Source of the DNA: Prodigiosinella aquatilis
Lineage (GTDB): Bacteria > Pseudomonadota > Gammaproteobacteria > Enterobacterales > Enterobacteriaceae
NCBI GenBank assembly: GCA_030388725.1
Contig: CP128857.1
Coordinates: 1,054,001 to 1,118,000 of the forward strand
Direction of reading: 5' to 3'
DNA length: 64,000 nucleotides
The notes below the pieces were generated by a model. It ran no database searches. It was not told the DNA's origin and saw only the letters and a program-made list of their open reading frames with translations. Positions 1-8,403 of this stretch are shown here, piece after piece. Both the position numbers and the translations under genes were made by a program. Within the stretch, counting starts at the first letter, position 1; every line of letters starts with the position of its first letter.

Positions 1-2
1 AC

Positions 3-629
3 CTGGAACGTAGTTTACTTCCGAAGAATGCTAATCTGGCGCAAACCCTGGCGCTGAATGCTGATCGGGGCTTGCCGCCACACGATGTGTCCTCTCTGCA
101 AGGGCAATTTCTGATGCTAATGGTACAGATCAGTGGTGCACGGCGGGTACTGGAAATCGGCACGTTGGGGGGCTTTAGTACTCAATATATGGCGCGGGCG
201 CTGCCGCCGAACGGCAATCTGGTCACGTTGGAGAAAGAAGCCGTCAATGCGGAGGTGGCGCGTGAGAATCTGCTGCGGGCCGGTTTGCAGGATCAGGTGA
301 CAATTATTGTCGGCGAAGCGGCTCAGTCGTTACCAACTTTACAGCATCAGCCGCCATTTGATCTGATCTTCATTGATGCCGATAAACGGAACAGTCTGCT
401 TTATCTGGAATGGGCTATCAAGCTCAGTTGTGTCGGAAGCGTAATCATTATGGATAATGTTATCCGCGGCGGCGCGATTGTTGATGTGCAGCGTGACGTG
501 CATGCCGAAGGAATTTGCCAGATGCTGACCGCGGTGAAGGGGTTACCGGTGTTAACCGGCACCGCGTTGCAGACCGTTGGAAGTAAAGGCTGGGATGGTT
601 TTGCCCTGTTTCGCGTACAAAATCGATAA
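3..629 (+). CDS. SAM-dependent O-methyltransferase, 5' end cut by the window
   Basis: The frame is open from base 3 to the stop at 629, so the gene begins outside the window; a TTG at 72 would be an arbitrary start. The visible 208 residues carry the class I methyltransferase SAM motif (VLEIGTLGGFS), an acidic post-I strand (LVTLEKE) and the DLIFIDADK motif typical of the cation-dependent caffeoyl-CoA O-methyltransferase-like family (COG4122). Family members methylate hydroxyl groups of small aromatic or catechol-like substrates in the cytoplasm; the substrate here is unknown. Family assignment is secure, physiological role open. Confidence 0.85.
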   Translation: MERSLLPKNANLAQTLALNADRGLPPHDVSSLQGQFLMLMVQISGARRVLEIGTLGGFSTQYMARALPPNGNLVTLEKEAVNAEVARENLLRAGLQDQVTIIVGEAAQSLPTLQHQPPFDLIFIDADKRNSLLYLEWAIKLSCVGSVIIMDNVIRGGAIVDVQRDVHAEGICQMLTAVKGLPVLTGTALQTVGSKGWDGFALFRVQNR

Positions 630-1106
630 CCCTTCTTTGCTATTGTTATGTCCCTGAGACGAGAAGGTTGCGTTCAGTCTTTAACCATTGGTGTAGATGC
701 GCTGATTTACATTATACGATTAAGTGAATATTTGGGGCCGGAGCCAATCGGGTTGAAGCCATCTGCCCTTGATTTTGTGTTCACTCTGTTTTCAAACCAA
801 TCAACGAAAGCGAAGTCACTGTGGCAATACATCAATACCCCCCCGGAGTCGAGCGTAGACCGAGCAATATTGCGGTTACTTTTGAGTAAGGCGTTATTAC
901 TGCCTTCTATGTGATAATTCTGTTCGGTGTTATTGTTCACTCAAATAATATGACACCAATAATAGTGAGATTAATTTCAGTTCAGGGAGTGGTTACTGTA
1001 TTAGTGAATATTGTCTTGAGTGGAGTTATTGCCTCGGGTAATACTCGTTTCATCTGTGATTTTTATATTAAAAATAAGAAAGTGCCACAAATTATGGTTC
1101 ACTTAA
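630..1106. other. Intergenic stretch without a convincing gene
   Basis: About 480 bases between the methyltransferase and the qnr-like gene. Short open frames exist on both strands (for example minus strand 707-940) but none has a good ribosome site, a recognisable family or a convincing codon pattern. The right half is AT-rich. It could hold eroded coding sequence; I see no defined element. Confidence 0.4.
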
Positions 1107-1754
1107 TCAGGAGATAATAATACCTAATTCTGAAATCAAAAAGGAAATCTGCCATGCGTCCAATTTAACCCCTGTAAGGTTGACTTTTCGTAAATCGAGT
1201 CCATGAAGCGATGAGCCTCTTAAGTCGCATTCGGTGAAATCGGCATCAGTCCATCGGATACCTGAAAACTCGCCATTAGAGAGATCCGAGCCTTTAAATA
1301 TAGCTTTCGTAATATCTGTTTCAAACCATTTGTTTTCCCTCAGTATACAATCTTCCATAATGATGCCTGCCAGGTTTGCATTGCTGAGATTGCAATTCTC
1401 TATTTTGCCCGAGCAGAAAAATTTATTTTTGGCAATTAAATTTGCAAAGCTGGCGTTTTCAAAATCTGCACCTATCAATCTACAGTTCAGAAATTCTGCG
1501 CCAAAAATATCGGCATAGCTAAAAGAGCTTAATGATAAATCACAGTTAATAAATTTGGTTTCTCTTATATTTCCATGATGGAATGAACATCCCATATTCC
1601 TCTCTTTATCATAGAAATTGCATGAAATAAAGGTAGCTCCACTTAGATTTCTCCGCGTAAATTCACATTCGGAAAAATCGGCTAACTCAACTGTTTCTCC
1701 GGTAATAACAGGAACATTTTCATTATTAAAATGTAAGGTTTTCAACGTTACCAC
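1107..1754 (-). CDS. qnr: Qnr-family pentapeptide repeat protein
   Basis: 215 residues made almost wholly of pentapeptide repeats (A(D/N)LXX-type units such as CNLSN, ANLAG, GSDLS, ECDLR). The order of conserved blocks follows the Qnr family closely: CNFYDKE near residue 46, GCSF, INCDLS, GADFENASF, FFCSG, ENKW, FKGSDLSNGEFS, TECDLRGS, then a C-terminal dimerisation helix (VKLDAWQISFLISELGI). Qnr proteins are DNA-mimicking right-handed beta-helix dimers that protect gyrase and topoisomerase IV from quinolones. The length fits (Qnr is 214-219). The chosen start is a GTG; a TTG three codons later is possible. It stands alone with no mobile element touching it, so it reads as an intrinsic chromosomal homologue like those of Serratia and other waterborne bacteria. 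I did not find a clear LexA box upstream. Confidence 0.88.
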   Translation of the reverse strand: MVTLKTLHFNNENVPVITGETVELADFSECEFTRRNLSGATFISCNFYDKERNMGCSFHHGNIRETKFINCDLSLSSFSYADIFGAEFLNCRLIGADFENASFANLIAKNKFFCSGKIENCNLSNANLAGIIMEDCILRENKWFETDITKAIFKGSDLSNGEFSGIRWTDADFTECDLRGSSLHGLDLRKVNLTGVKLDAWQISFLISELGIIIS

Positions 1755-2098
1755 CCGGCTATCCAGTTCTCTTCTTATGACAGTATTTTGGTAATTCTAT
1801 TCGCTGAGTGTAATAGATTACTAACTCCTGACCAAATTTTGCTACAAGTTCAAGAATATTATCTCTATTCAGGAAGCCAGATTCAGCGCGCCACGACAAG
1901 GCGTGCTCGACATCCGAACGGTATGTCCGTGACCTCGATTTGGTGGCTGCTGCCACAGAGACTGATGTCATGTACTACTCTATTTATATTGGTAAATCTG
2001 TCCCGGCAAGCGTTGAAAGACGCTCCGGCGTACCACTCAGGGATGCAACTGGATTGAACGCAGGAGGGCGCTATGCGCTCTGGGTGGTACTGCGTGTT
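1755..2098. other. Intergenic stretch, possibly eroded coding DNA
   Basis: Several overlapping short frames occupy both strands here (minus 1759-1971, plus 1940-2164), none with a family I recognise. The segment lies between the qnr start and an ERIC element and may be a gene relic. Any qnr promoter must sit at its left end. Confidence 0.35.
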
Positions 2099-2222
2099 TA
2101 TACCCGTCATCTTTCAAGTGGCAGGTGTGTTGGCTGCGTTCGCTTACCCGAATCACTTACCTGAGTAAGCTCATCGGGACGCTCTCTTGCCGCCTTCCTG
2201 CATCTTGAAATCTATTGGGTAT
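2099..2222. repeat. ERIC-type intergenic repeat, copy 1
   Basis: A roughly 124-base element bounded by ATACCCGTCAT and TGGGTATA that carries the ERIC core: CACTTACCTGAGTAAGCTC in the centre and TTGCCGCCTTCCTGCA in the right arm. ERIC (IRU) elements are non-autonomous, about 127-base imperfect palindromes of Enterobacterales that fold when transcribed. Two further copies occur at 16102 and 22873. Confidence 0.85.
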
Positions 2223-2309
2223 AGCTTGTCATTACGGTTGCGTTCGCAAACAAGAGCGAAGCGGCGCTTTTTCCGCTAGCAGTAAGTATCTCTCCAGAGG
2301 AACGATGAA

Positions 2310-3692
2310 ATGCCTATCCATCACGTTGATTTAAATAACCAGTCCAGTCGGTTGGATATTTATGCCACGAAAGCCTCACAAGACAGCCTCCCCAAGTATC
2401 AGCTTCCAAAAGGTCGTACTGAACCTCGCGCTGCCTATGCGCTTGTCCGGGATGAACTTTTGCTGGACGGGAATGCTCGCCAGAACCTTGCAACCTTCTG
2501 CACCACGTGGGTGGAGGACGAGGTCAAGCAACTCATGACCGACTCGATCGACAAAAACATGATCGACAAAGATGAGTACCCCCAAACAGCCGAAATCGAA
2601 AATCGCTGTGTCCACATCATTGCTGATCTCTGGCACGCTAATAAATCTCGGAAAACGGTGGGGTGTTCAACGACCGGATCAAGCGAGGCGGCCATGCTGG
2701 GCGGTCTGGCGTTCAAGTGGGCATGGCGTAAGCGCCGGGAAGCAGCAGGTAAGGATACGAGCAAGCCAAACATCGTGACGGGTCCGGTGCAGATCTGTTG
2801 GAAGAAATTCGCTCGGTATTTCGATGTTGAGATCCGTGAGGTGCCACTGGAAGGAGACGCCCTTGGTTTGAAACCTGAAGACCTACGCCAGTATTGCGAC
2901 GAAAACACGATCGGTGTCGTGGCGACGCTGGGTGTCACCTTCACTGGTATCTATGAACCCGTTGAGGCCCTGGCGAAGGAACTCGATGCAATGCAGCATG
3001 ACCTCGGGCTCGATATTCCCATCCACGTGGATGCGGCATCCGGCGGATTCATCGCCCCTTTCATTCAGCGCGACCTTGTCTGGGATTTCCAGCTGGAACG
3101 TGTCAAATCTATCAACGCCTCTGGCCACAAATATGGCCTGGCCCCCCTTGGTGTGGGCTGGGTGATCTGGGCATCCCAGGAAGACCTGCCCGAAGAGTTA
3201 ATCTTCTACGTGGATTACCTCGGTGGCAACATGGCCACATTTGCGTTGAACTTCTCGCGCCCCGGCGGCGAGATCATCGCGCAATATTACAACTTTCTGC
3301 GTCTTGGCCGCGAGGGTTATACAGCGGTCCAGCAGGCCTGCTCTGACACTGCCCAATGGCTGGGTGAAAAGCTGGCGGCGATCGAGTGTTTTGAGATGGT
3401 CTATGATGGTCATGGCGGTCTTCCCGCAGTTGCCTACAAGCTAACCGATACGGTTCAAGGCTTCACGCTTTACGATCTGTCGGAACGGGTACGGATGGGC
3501 GGATGGCAGATCGCTTCCTATCCATTGCCAATGAACCGTCAGGAAACGGTCGTCCAACGCATCCTGATCCGTCATGGGGTCAGTCGGGATCTGGCGCAAC
3601 TGCTTCTCGACGATATCAAGCGAGCGATCGATCACCTCACGAAGAACCCGATTCTGAACTCTACGGCGAAGCCGGGGTTCCATCATGGCTGA
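2310..3692 (+). CDS. gadB: Glutamate decarboxylase
   Basis: 460-residue PLP-dependent glutamate decarboxylase: converts cytoplasmic glutamate and a proton to GABA and CO2, the proton-consuming step of glutamate-dependent acid resistance. The alignment with E. coli GadA/B is nearly gapless: LDGNARQNLATFC at residues 53-65, HVDAASGGF for PLP contact, and the Schiff-base lysine K274 in NASGHKYGLAP. The tail ends in two histidines plus glycine, recalling the C-terminal histidine that plugs the E. coli active site at neutral pH. The ATG at 2310 follows AGAGGAAC. The next gene starts inside the last codons (8-base overlap), so exchanger and enzyme are translationally coupled. E. coli pairs GadB with GadC; here the partner is an unrelated AspT-type carrier. 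Confidence 0.95.
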   Translation: MPIHHVDLNNQSSRLDIYATKASQDSLPKYQLPKGRTEPRAAYALVRDELLLDGNARQNLATFCTTWVEDEVKQLMTDSIDKNMIDKDEYPQTAEIENRCVHIIADLWHANKSRKTVGCSTTGSSEAAMLGGLAFKWAWRKRREAAGKDTSKPNIVTGPVQICWKKFARYFDVEIREVPLEGDALGLKPEDLRQYCDENTIGVVATLGVTFTGIYEPVEALAKELDAMQHDLGLDIPIHVDAASGGFIAPFIQRDLVWDFQLERVKSINASGHKYGLAPLGVGWVIWASQEDLPEELIFYVDYLGGNMATFALNFSRPGGEIIAQYYNFLRLGREGYTAVQQACSDTAQWLGEKLAAIECFEMVYDGHGGLPAVAYKLTDTVQGFTLYDLSERVRMGGWQIASYPLPMNRQETVVQRILIRHGVSRDLAQLLLDDIKRAIDHLTKNPILNSTAKPGFHHG

Positions 3693-5583
3693 TCTCGAAT
3701 GCGGTGACAGGACGATCCTGAAATCCGCCATCAATAGCTTGGGATTGCCGTTGCTTTTCATCGCCAGGTCTGCTGTAGCCCAGGGCGATGCTACCCCACC
3801 GACCAGCGGCGTTATTGGGCAGGTGTTCGACACGATCCGTCCTGTGACGGAGACGGGAATTCACGGCTTTTTCCAGCTCTTGGGCAACCAGCCTATTGCG
3901 TTTGTCCTGCTCGCACTTGCCCTTGGCACGCTGATCGGAAAGTTCAGCTTCAAGACTATTTCCCTCGGGTCTACGGCAGGTACCCTTTTGGTGGGGATCG
4001 TGCTCTCGATGATCGCCGAAGCCGCGTATGGCATTACCTATGCGATTCCGGGCATCTTGTCGTCCTTCATGCTGCTGCTCTTCATGTATGCCCTCGGGCT
4101 GAAGGTGGGACCGCAGTTCTTTTCAGGTCTGCGAAAGGGTGGCCTGGCGTTTGTCTGCATCGGACTGATCGTCTGGAGTCTGAACTGGGTCATCTGCTAT
4201 TTCGGGGCAAAGCTGGTAGGTCTCGCACCGGGCTATGCGACCGGGTTGATCTCGGGAAGCTATACCATCACGGCGATCCTGGGTGTCGGTCAGGGCGCAC
4301 TGGCCAGTGGGGCGTATACGCCACCGGCGGGCATGACGGTCGCGGAAGTCGGTGCCAATATGGCGGCCGCTTATGCGATCAGCTATGTTCTGTCTACGGT
4401 GGGCATCATACTGTTGATCCGCTATCTTCCACGCATCTTCGGTCGAAACGCTGTCGCCGACGCGAAACTGGCGGAGGCCGAGTTCAGCGGTGGTGCTACG
4501 CATCCTGTGCCAGGTGCCCCCGGTGCGTTGGTTATGGGGTTTTCTCCCTTCGGCGTCCGCGCCTTTGCCGTCACACATGAAAAGTTCATCGGTCGCACGG
4601 TGTCGCAACTGGCCGAAGACTTTCCCGAAGCGCCCATCCTGCGCGTCGTACGGGGCGGCGAGATTGTTGACCTGGACAGTGACCCGACGGTGGAAAAGAA
4701 TGACATCGTCACGGTGCGTGCGGATGTGGACAACCTTATCCTGGAAGAGGGCGAGTTGATTGGTCCGGAATCCGATGACCCGCTGGCTCGGAATGTCCCG
4801 ATAGAGGTTGCCGATGTACACATTAGCTCGCACAAACTATCAGGGCAGAGTTTATCGGATCTTGGCCGGATTATGCCGGGCGGCGTCGCCGTGCGGGCCC
4901 TGTTTCGTGGCGGTACTGAACTGCCTCTCGGGCCAAAGAGTGATGTCCGGTTCGGTGACGTACTGCGACTGAGTGGCCCAGACGTGGCACTACAGAAAAC
5001 GGCAAAGCGACTGGGCGGACATGCCATCCTGCCGACCATGAAGTCAGAGGTGCTTTATCTCGCGCTAGCCATGTTGGTGGGCTATCTCGTGGGTATTGTT
5101 ACAGTTACGATTTCGGGTATCCCCTTTGCGTTCGGAACATCAGCCGGGGTAATCATGGCGGGTGTGGGCGTGAGTTATTTCCGAAGCCGAAATCCTGACT
5201 TCGGTGGCCCTGTACACGAAGGCGCGCGGAGCTTTCTTCAGGATTTCGGTCTGAATGCCTTTGTCGCTGTCCTTTCGGCCAATGTTGGTCCCAAGGTTAT
5301 TACTGCTCTTGGCGGCGACACGATACTGTGGCTTGCATTGATCGGTGTTATTGGAGCACTAGTGCCGCCGTTTGTTGCTTTCTGGATTGGGATCAAGGTG
5401 TTTGGTCTGAACTCGATCATCGCCGACGGTGCCGCCACGGGAGCCCGCAATAGCACACCGGGCTTGAACGCGATCATAGAGGAGTCTGGTAGTTCCATCG
5501 CTGCCGTACCCTATCCGGTTGGCTATGCGTTGACGACAGTTCTTGCTCTGATTGGTGGCTACTTCTCAATGATACTGTCTTGA
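3685..5583 (+). CDS. aspT: AspT/YidE-family amino acid exchanger with two TrkA-C domains
   Basis: 632-residue inner-membrane protein of the aspartate:alanine exchanger family (TC 2.A.81). Layout: an N-terminal hydrophobic stretch (residues about 20-32), membrane segments at about 70-255, two TrkA-C/RCK-like cytoplasmic domains (about 285-360 and 370-440), and a second membrane block at about 450-630. AspT swaps an amino acid for its decarboxylation product and so makes proton motive force. Overlap with gadB argues that the substrates here are glutamate in and GABA out, replacing GadC; that specificity is inferred, not seen. At 632 residues it is longer than typical AspT (about 540-560); the surplus is N-terminal, and a later start cannot be excluded because no strong ribosome site precedes 3685. 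Confidence 0.85.
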   Translation: MADLECGDRTILKSAINSLGLPLLFIARSAVAQGDATPPTSGVIGQVFDTIRPVTETGIHGFFQLLGNQPIAFVLLALALGTLIGKFSFKTISLGSTAGTLLVGIVLSMIAEAAYGITYAIPGILSSFMLLLFMYALGLKVGPQFFSGLRKGGLAFVCIGLIVWSLNWVICYFGAKLVGLAPGYATGLISGSYTITAILGVGQGALASGAYTPPAGMTVAEVGANMAAAYAISYVLSTVGIILLIRYLPRIFGRNAVADAKLAEAEFSGGATHPVPGAPGALVMGFSPFGVRAFAVTHEKFIGRTVSQLAEDFPEAPILRVVRGGEIVDLDSDPTVEKNDIVTVRADVDNLILEEGELIGPESDDPLARNVPIEVADVHISSHKLSGQSLSDLGRIMPGGVAVRALFRGGTELPLGPKSDVRFGDVLRLSGPDVALQKTAKRLGGHAILPTMKSEVLYLALAMLVGYLVGIVTVTISGIPFAFGTSAGVIMAGVGVSYFRSRNPDFGGPVHEGARSFLQDFGLNAFVAVLSANVGPKVITALGGDTILWLALIGVIGALVPPFVAFWIGIKVFGLNSIIADGAATGARNSTPGLNAIIEESGSSIAAVPYPVGYALTTVLALIGGYFSMILS

Positions 5584-5645
5584 TGGTGCTAGGTAAGACG
5601 GGTTTTATATATAGCGATCTTCGTTGATGACAAACCGGGAGATCG

Positions 5646-5757
5646 CTAAACGGCTCTGTGCCTGAACTCCAGGGTATATTGTTGTCTTGTCATCGTGGCC
5701 TTGCTTTCGTTGGTTGATGTGAAAACAAGGTAAGGACTAAATCAAAGACAGATCAGC
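5646..5757 (-). mobile_element. IS3-family transposase OrfA relic, copy 1
   Basis: On the minus strand an ATG at 5693 opens MTRQQYTLEFRHRAV and stops at once (5646), the typical N-terminus of an IS3-family OrfA. The 60 bases upstream match the sequence left of both luxIR repeats (31147-31217, 40936-41006), so all three are ends of the same IS type. Only the first codons survive. It lies between the exchanger gene and katG. Confidence 0.7.
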
Positions 5758-5775
5758 AAGTTCAACAGTGCAAAA

Positions 5776-5809
5776 AAAGACCGAAAAGCAATTGTGCTAT
5801 TCGGTCTTT
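5776..5809 (-). terminator. Intrinsic terminator of katG
   Basis: Perfect 10-base stem (AAAGACCGAA / TTCGGTCTTT) with a run of A on the plus strand, which becomes the U-tract when read on the minus strand. It sits 39 bases after the katG stop, in the correct orientation. Confidence 0.85.
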
Positions 5810-5847
5810 CCGCGATTGAGTTTTGGCGGGTTAGCCCGCAGTCGACA

Positions 5848-8022
5848 TTAAGCCAGATCGAAACGGTCGGCGTTCATGACCTTAGTCCATGCCGTAACGA
5901 AGTCCTGCACAAACTTGCCCTTATTGTCGTCTTGTGCGTAGACCTCAGCGTAGGAACGCAGTATCGAGTTTGAGCCGAAAACCAGATCGACACGCGTGGC
6001 GGTCCATTTCACGGCGCCTGTCTTGCGGTCGCGAATTTCGTACAGGTTGCGCCCCGCAGGCTTCCAGGTGTAAGCCATGTCGGTCAGGTTGACGAAGAAG
6101 TCGTTTGTCAGAACACCCGCACGATCAGTGAACACCCCATGCCTGGTGCCGCCGTGATTGGTGCCGAGGACGCGCATACCACCTACCAGAACCGTCATCT
6201 CGTGCGCGGTCAGGCCCAACAGTTGAGTGCGGTCAAGCAACAACTCTTCGGCGTTGACGACGTAGTCCTTCTTCATCCAGTTACGGTAACCGTCGGCCAA
6301 CGGCTCCAGCACATCGAACGACTCGGCATCCGTCATGTCCGGTGTGGCATCGCCACGGCCAGGTGCGAAAGGTACGACGACGTCGAAACCCGCCGCTTTG
6401 GCAGCTTGCTCGACTCCGACATTCCCAGCCAGGACGATGACGTCGGCCACACTGACCTTGGTCTGTGCCGCAATACCTTCCAGTACGGCCAGCACCTTGG
6501 CCAGCCTGGCTGGTTCATTGCCTTCCCAGTCCTTTTGTGGGGCCAGACGGATGCGTGCGCCGTTGGCGCCACCGCGCTTGTCCGAACCCCGGAAGGTGCG
6601 GGCGCTATCCCAGGCCGTGGACACCATTTCACTGATGCTCAGCCCGCTGGCTGCGATTTTTGCCTTGACGTCGGCCACATCGTAATCCTTGCGACCGCCA
6701 GTCACCGGATCTTGCCAGATCAGATCTTCTTTCGGAACATCTGGGCCAATGTAGCGTGCCTTCGGTCCCATGTCGCGGTGGGTCAGCTTGAACCAGGCGC
6801 GTGCAAAGGTTTCAGAGAAGTAGGCTTGGTCTTTGGCGAAGCGTTCCGAAATCTTCCGATACTCAGGGTCCATCTTCAGGGCCATATCGGCATCGGTCAT
6901 GATCGGGTTATGGCGGATAGAAGGATCCTCGACATCGGCTGGCTTGTCTTCTTCTTTGATGTTGATCGGCTCCCACTGCCATGCACCTGCCGGGCTCTTC
7001 TTCAGTTCCCAGTCATAGTTTAATAACAGGTGGAAAAAGCCGTTGTCCCACTGGGTGGGGTGGGTGGTCCACGCGCCTTCGAGACCGCTGGTCACCGTGT
7101 TGCGGCCAATGCCGCGGCTGGTCTTGTTGATCCAGCCCAGGCCTTGATCTTCTACATCAGCGGCTTCGGGATCGGGGCCTAGTTGCTTCGCATCACCGTT
7201 ACCGTGGCACTTGCCCACCGTGTGGCCGCCAGCGGTCAGGGCCACGGTTTCTTCGTCGTTCATGGCCATGCGCTGGAAAGTGACGCGCACGTCGTGGGCG
7301 GTTTTGATCGGGTCGGGTTTGCCATCTACGCCTTCCGGGTTCACGTAGATCAGTCCCATCATCACAGCGGCGAGTGGGTTTTCCAGATCGCGCTCGCCAG
7401 AGTAGCGGCTGTTAGCACTGCCACTGGGGGCCAGCCACTCTTTTTCTGAACCCCAGTAGGTATCCTTCTCGGGGTGCCAGATATCTTCCCGACCAAAGGC
7501 GAAACCAAAGGTTTTCAGACCCATCGATTCATAGGCAATCGTGCCAGCCAGGATGATCAGGTCAGCCCAGCTGATCTTGTTGCCGTATTTCTTCTTGATC
7601 GGCCACAGCAAACGACGTGCCTTATCCAGGTTGACGTTGTCGGGCCAGGAGTTGATCGGTGCAAAGCGCTGATTGCCCTTACCACCGCCGCCACGACCAT
7701 CAGCAATGCGATAGGTCCCTGCCGAGTGCCAGGCCATACGGATCATCAGGCCACCGTAGTGCCCCCAGTCTGCCGGCCACCACTCCTGGCTGCTGGTCAT
7801 CAATGCCTTCAGGTCTCGTTTTAACGCTTCGACATCGAGCTTCTTGACTTCTTCCCGGTAGTTGAAGGCCGCACCCATCGGGTTGGTCTTGCTGTCGTGC
7901 TGGTGCAGGATGTCCAGGCTCAGGGCTTTAGGCCACCACTCCATGTTGGACATGCCCGCAGATGTGGCACCGCCGTGCATGACTGGACACTTACCAGCGG
8001 AACTTGCATTTTTATCTTCCAT
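5848..8022 (-). CDS. katG: Catalase-peroxidase
   Basis: 724-residue bifunctional haem catalase-peroxidase that removes hydrogen peroxide. The distal haem pocket is intact (R95, W98, H99 in RMAWHSAGTYR), as is the proximal-histidine motif GGHTVGKCHG; the LIYVNPEG stretch contains the tyrosine of the Met-Tyr-Trp crosslink needed for catalase activity. The length matches the family (about 720-740), with the usual duplicated two-domain architecture. The ATG at 8022 is preceded by CAGGAGTG. It is convergent with the gadB-aspT pair and monocistronic, ended by a strong terminator. No OxyR site was identified by eye. Confidence 0.97.
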   Translation of the reverse strand: MEDKNASSAGKCPVMHGGATSAGMSNMEWWPKALSLDILHQHDSKTNPMGAAFNYREEVKKLDVEALKRDLKALMTSSQEWWPADWGHYGGLMIRMAWHSAGTYRIADGRGGGGKGNQRFAPINSWPDNVNLDKARRLLWPIKKKYGNKISWADLIILAGTIAYESMGLKTFGFAFGREDIWHPEKDTYWGSEKEWLAPSGSANSRYSGERDLENPLAAVMMGLIYVNPEGVDGKPDPIKTAHDVRVTFQRMAMNDEETVALTAGGHTVGKCHGNGDAKQLGPDPEAADVEDQGLGWINKTSRGIGRNTVTSGLEGAWTTHPTQWDNGFFHLLLNYDWELKKSPAGAWQWEPINIKEEDKPADVEDPSIRHNPIMTDADMALKMDPEYRKISERFAKDQAYFSETFARAWFKLTHRDMGPKARYIGPDVPKEDLIWQDPVTGGRKDYDVADVKAKIAASGLSISEMVSTAWDSARTFRGSDKRGGANGARIRLAPQKDWEGNEPARLAKVLAVLEGIAAQTKVSVADVIVLAGNVGVEQAAKAAGFDVVVPFAPGRGDATPDMTDAESFDVLEPLADGYRNWMKKDYVVNAEELLLDRTQLLGLTAHEMTVLVGGMRVLGTNHGGTRHGVFTDRAGVLTNDFFVNLTDMAYTWKPAGRNLYEIRDRKTGAVKWTATRVDLVFGSNSILRSYAEVYAQDDNKGKFVQDFVTAWTKVMNADRFDLA

Positions 8023-8403
8023 CGAGCACTCCTGTTATTTGTTGATATTTTTGACTAAAAAGCGATGTAGGCCCGCATCTACTCGAAATGTCCTTGCAGA
8101 TGCTTTTAAAAAAAAAGCTACAGCAACTATAGGCTCGCATGTGCCATTTTGAAATGGATGAAGGGGGGGTTTCTGACCAGAATGACTTAATCATTGTAAT
8201 AGGTAAAAACAATGAATTCAGGGAAGGATAGGTGGAATGGCCTATTGACGACCCCTGGCAGACAGTTACACGCTGTACCTGATGAGCCACAATTTCTACT
8301 TGAATGTCACCGTTCCCGAGACCAACAGTTTGCACAATATGTTTCTCATCAAGCCGCCAGTGGCTGGCGGTTCGGTTATGAGGTACGTTGTTGTTGATTG
8401 GGT
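8023..8403. other. katG promoter region and malT downstream region
   Basis: About 380 bases with no convincing gene. It must contain the katG promoter (minus strand, near 8040-8160, AT-rich with an A-run) and lies downstream of malT. Short frames on both strands here have no family resemblance. Confidence 0.4.

Noticed and set aside
6139..7023. 294-codon plus-strand open frame opposite katG
   Set aside because: Antisense shadow of katG; no ribosome site and no recognisable domains.
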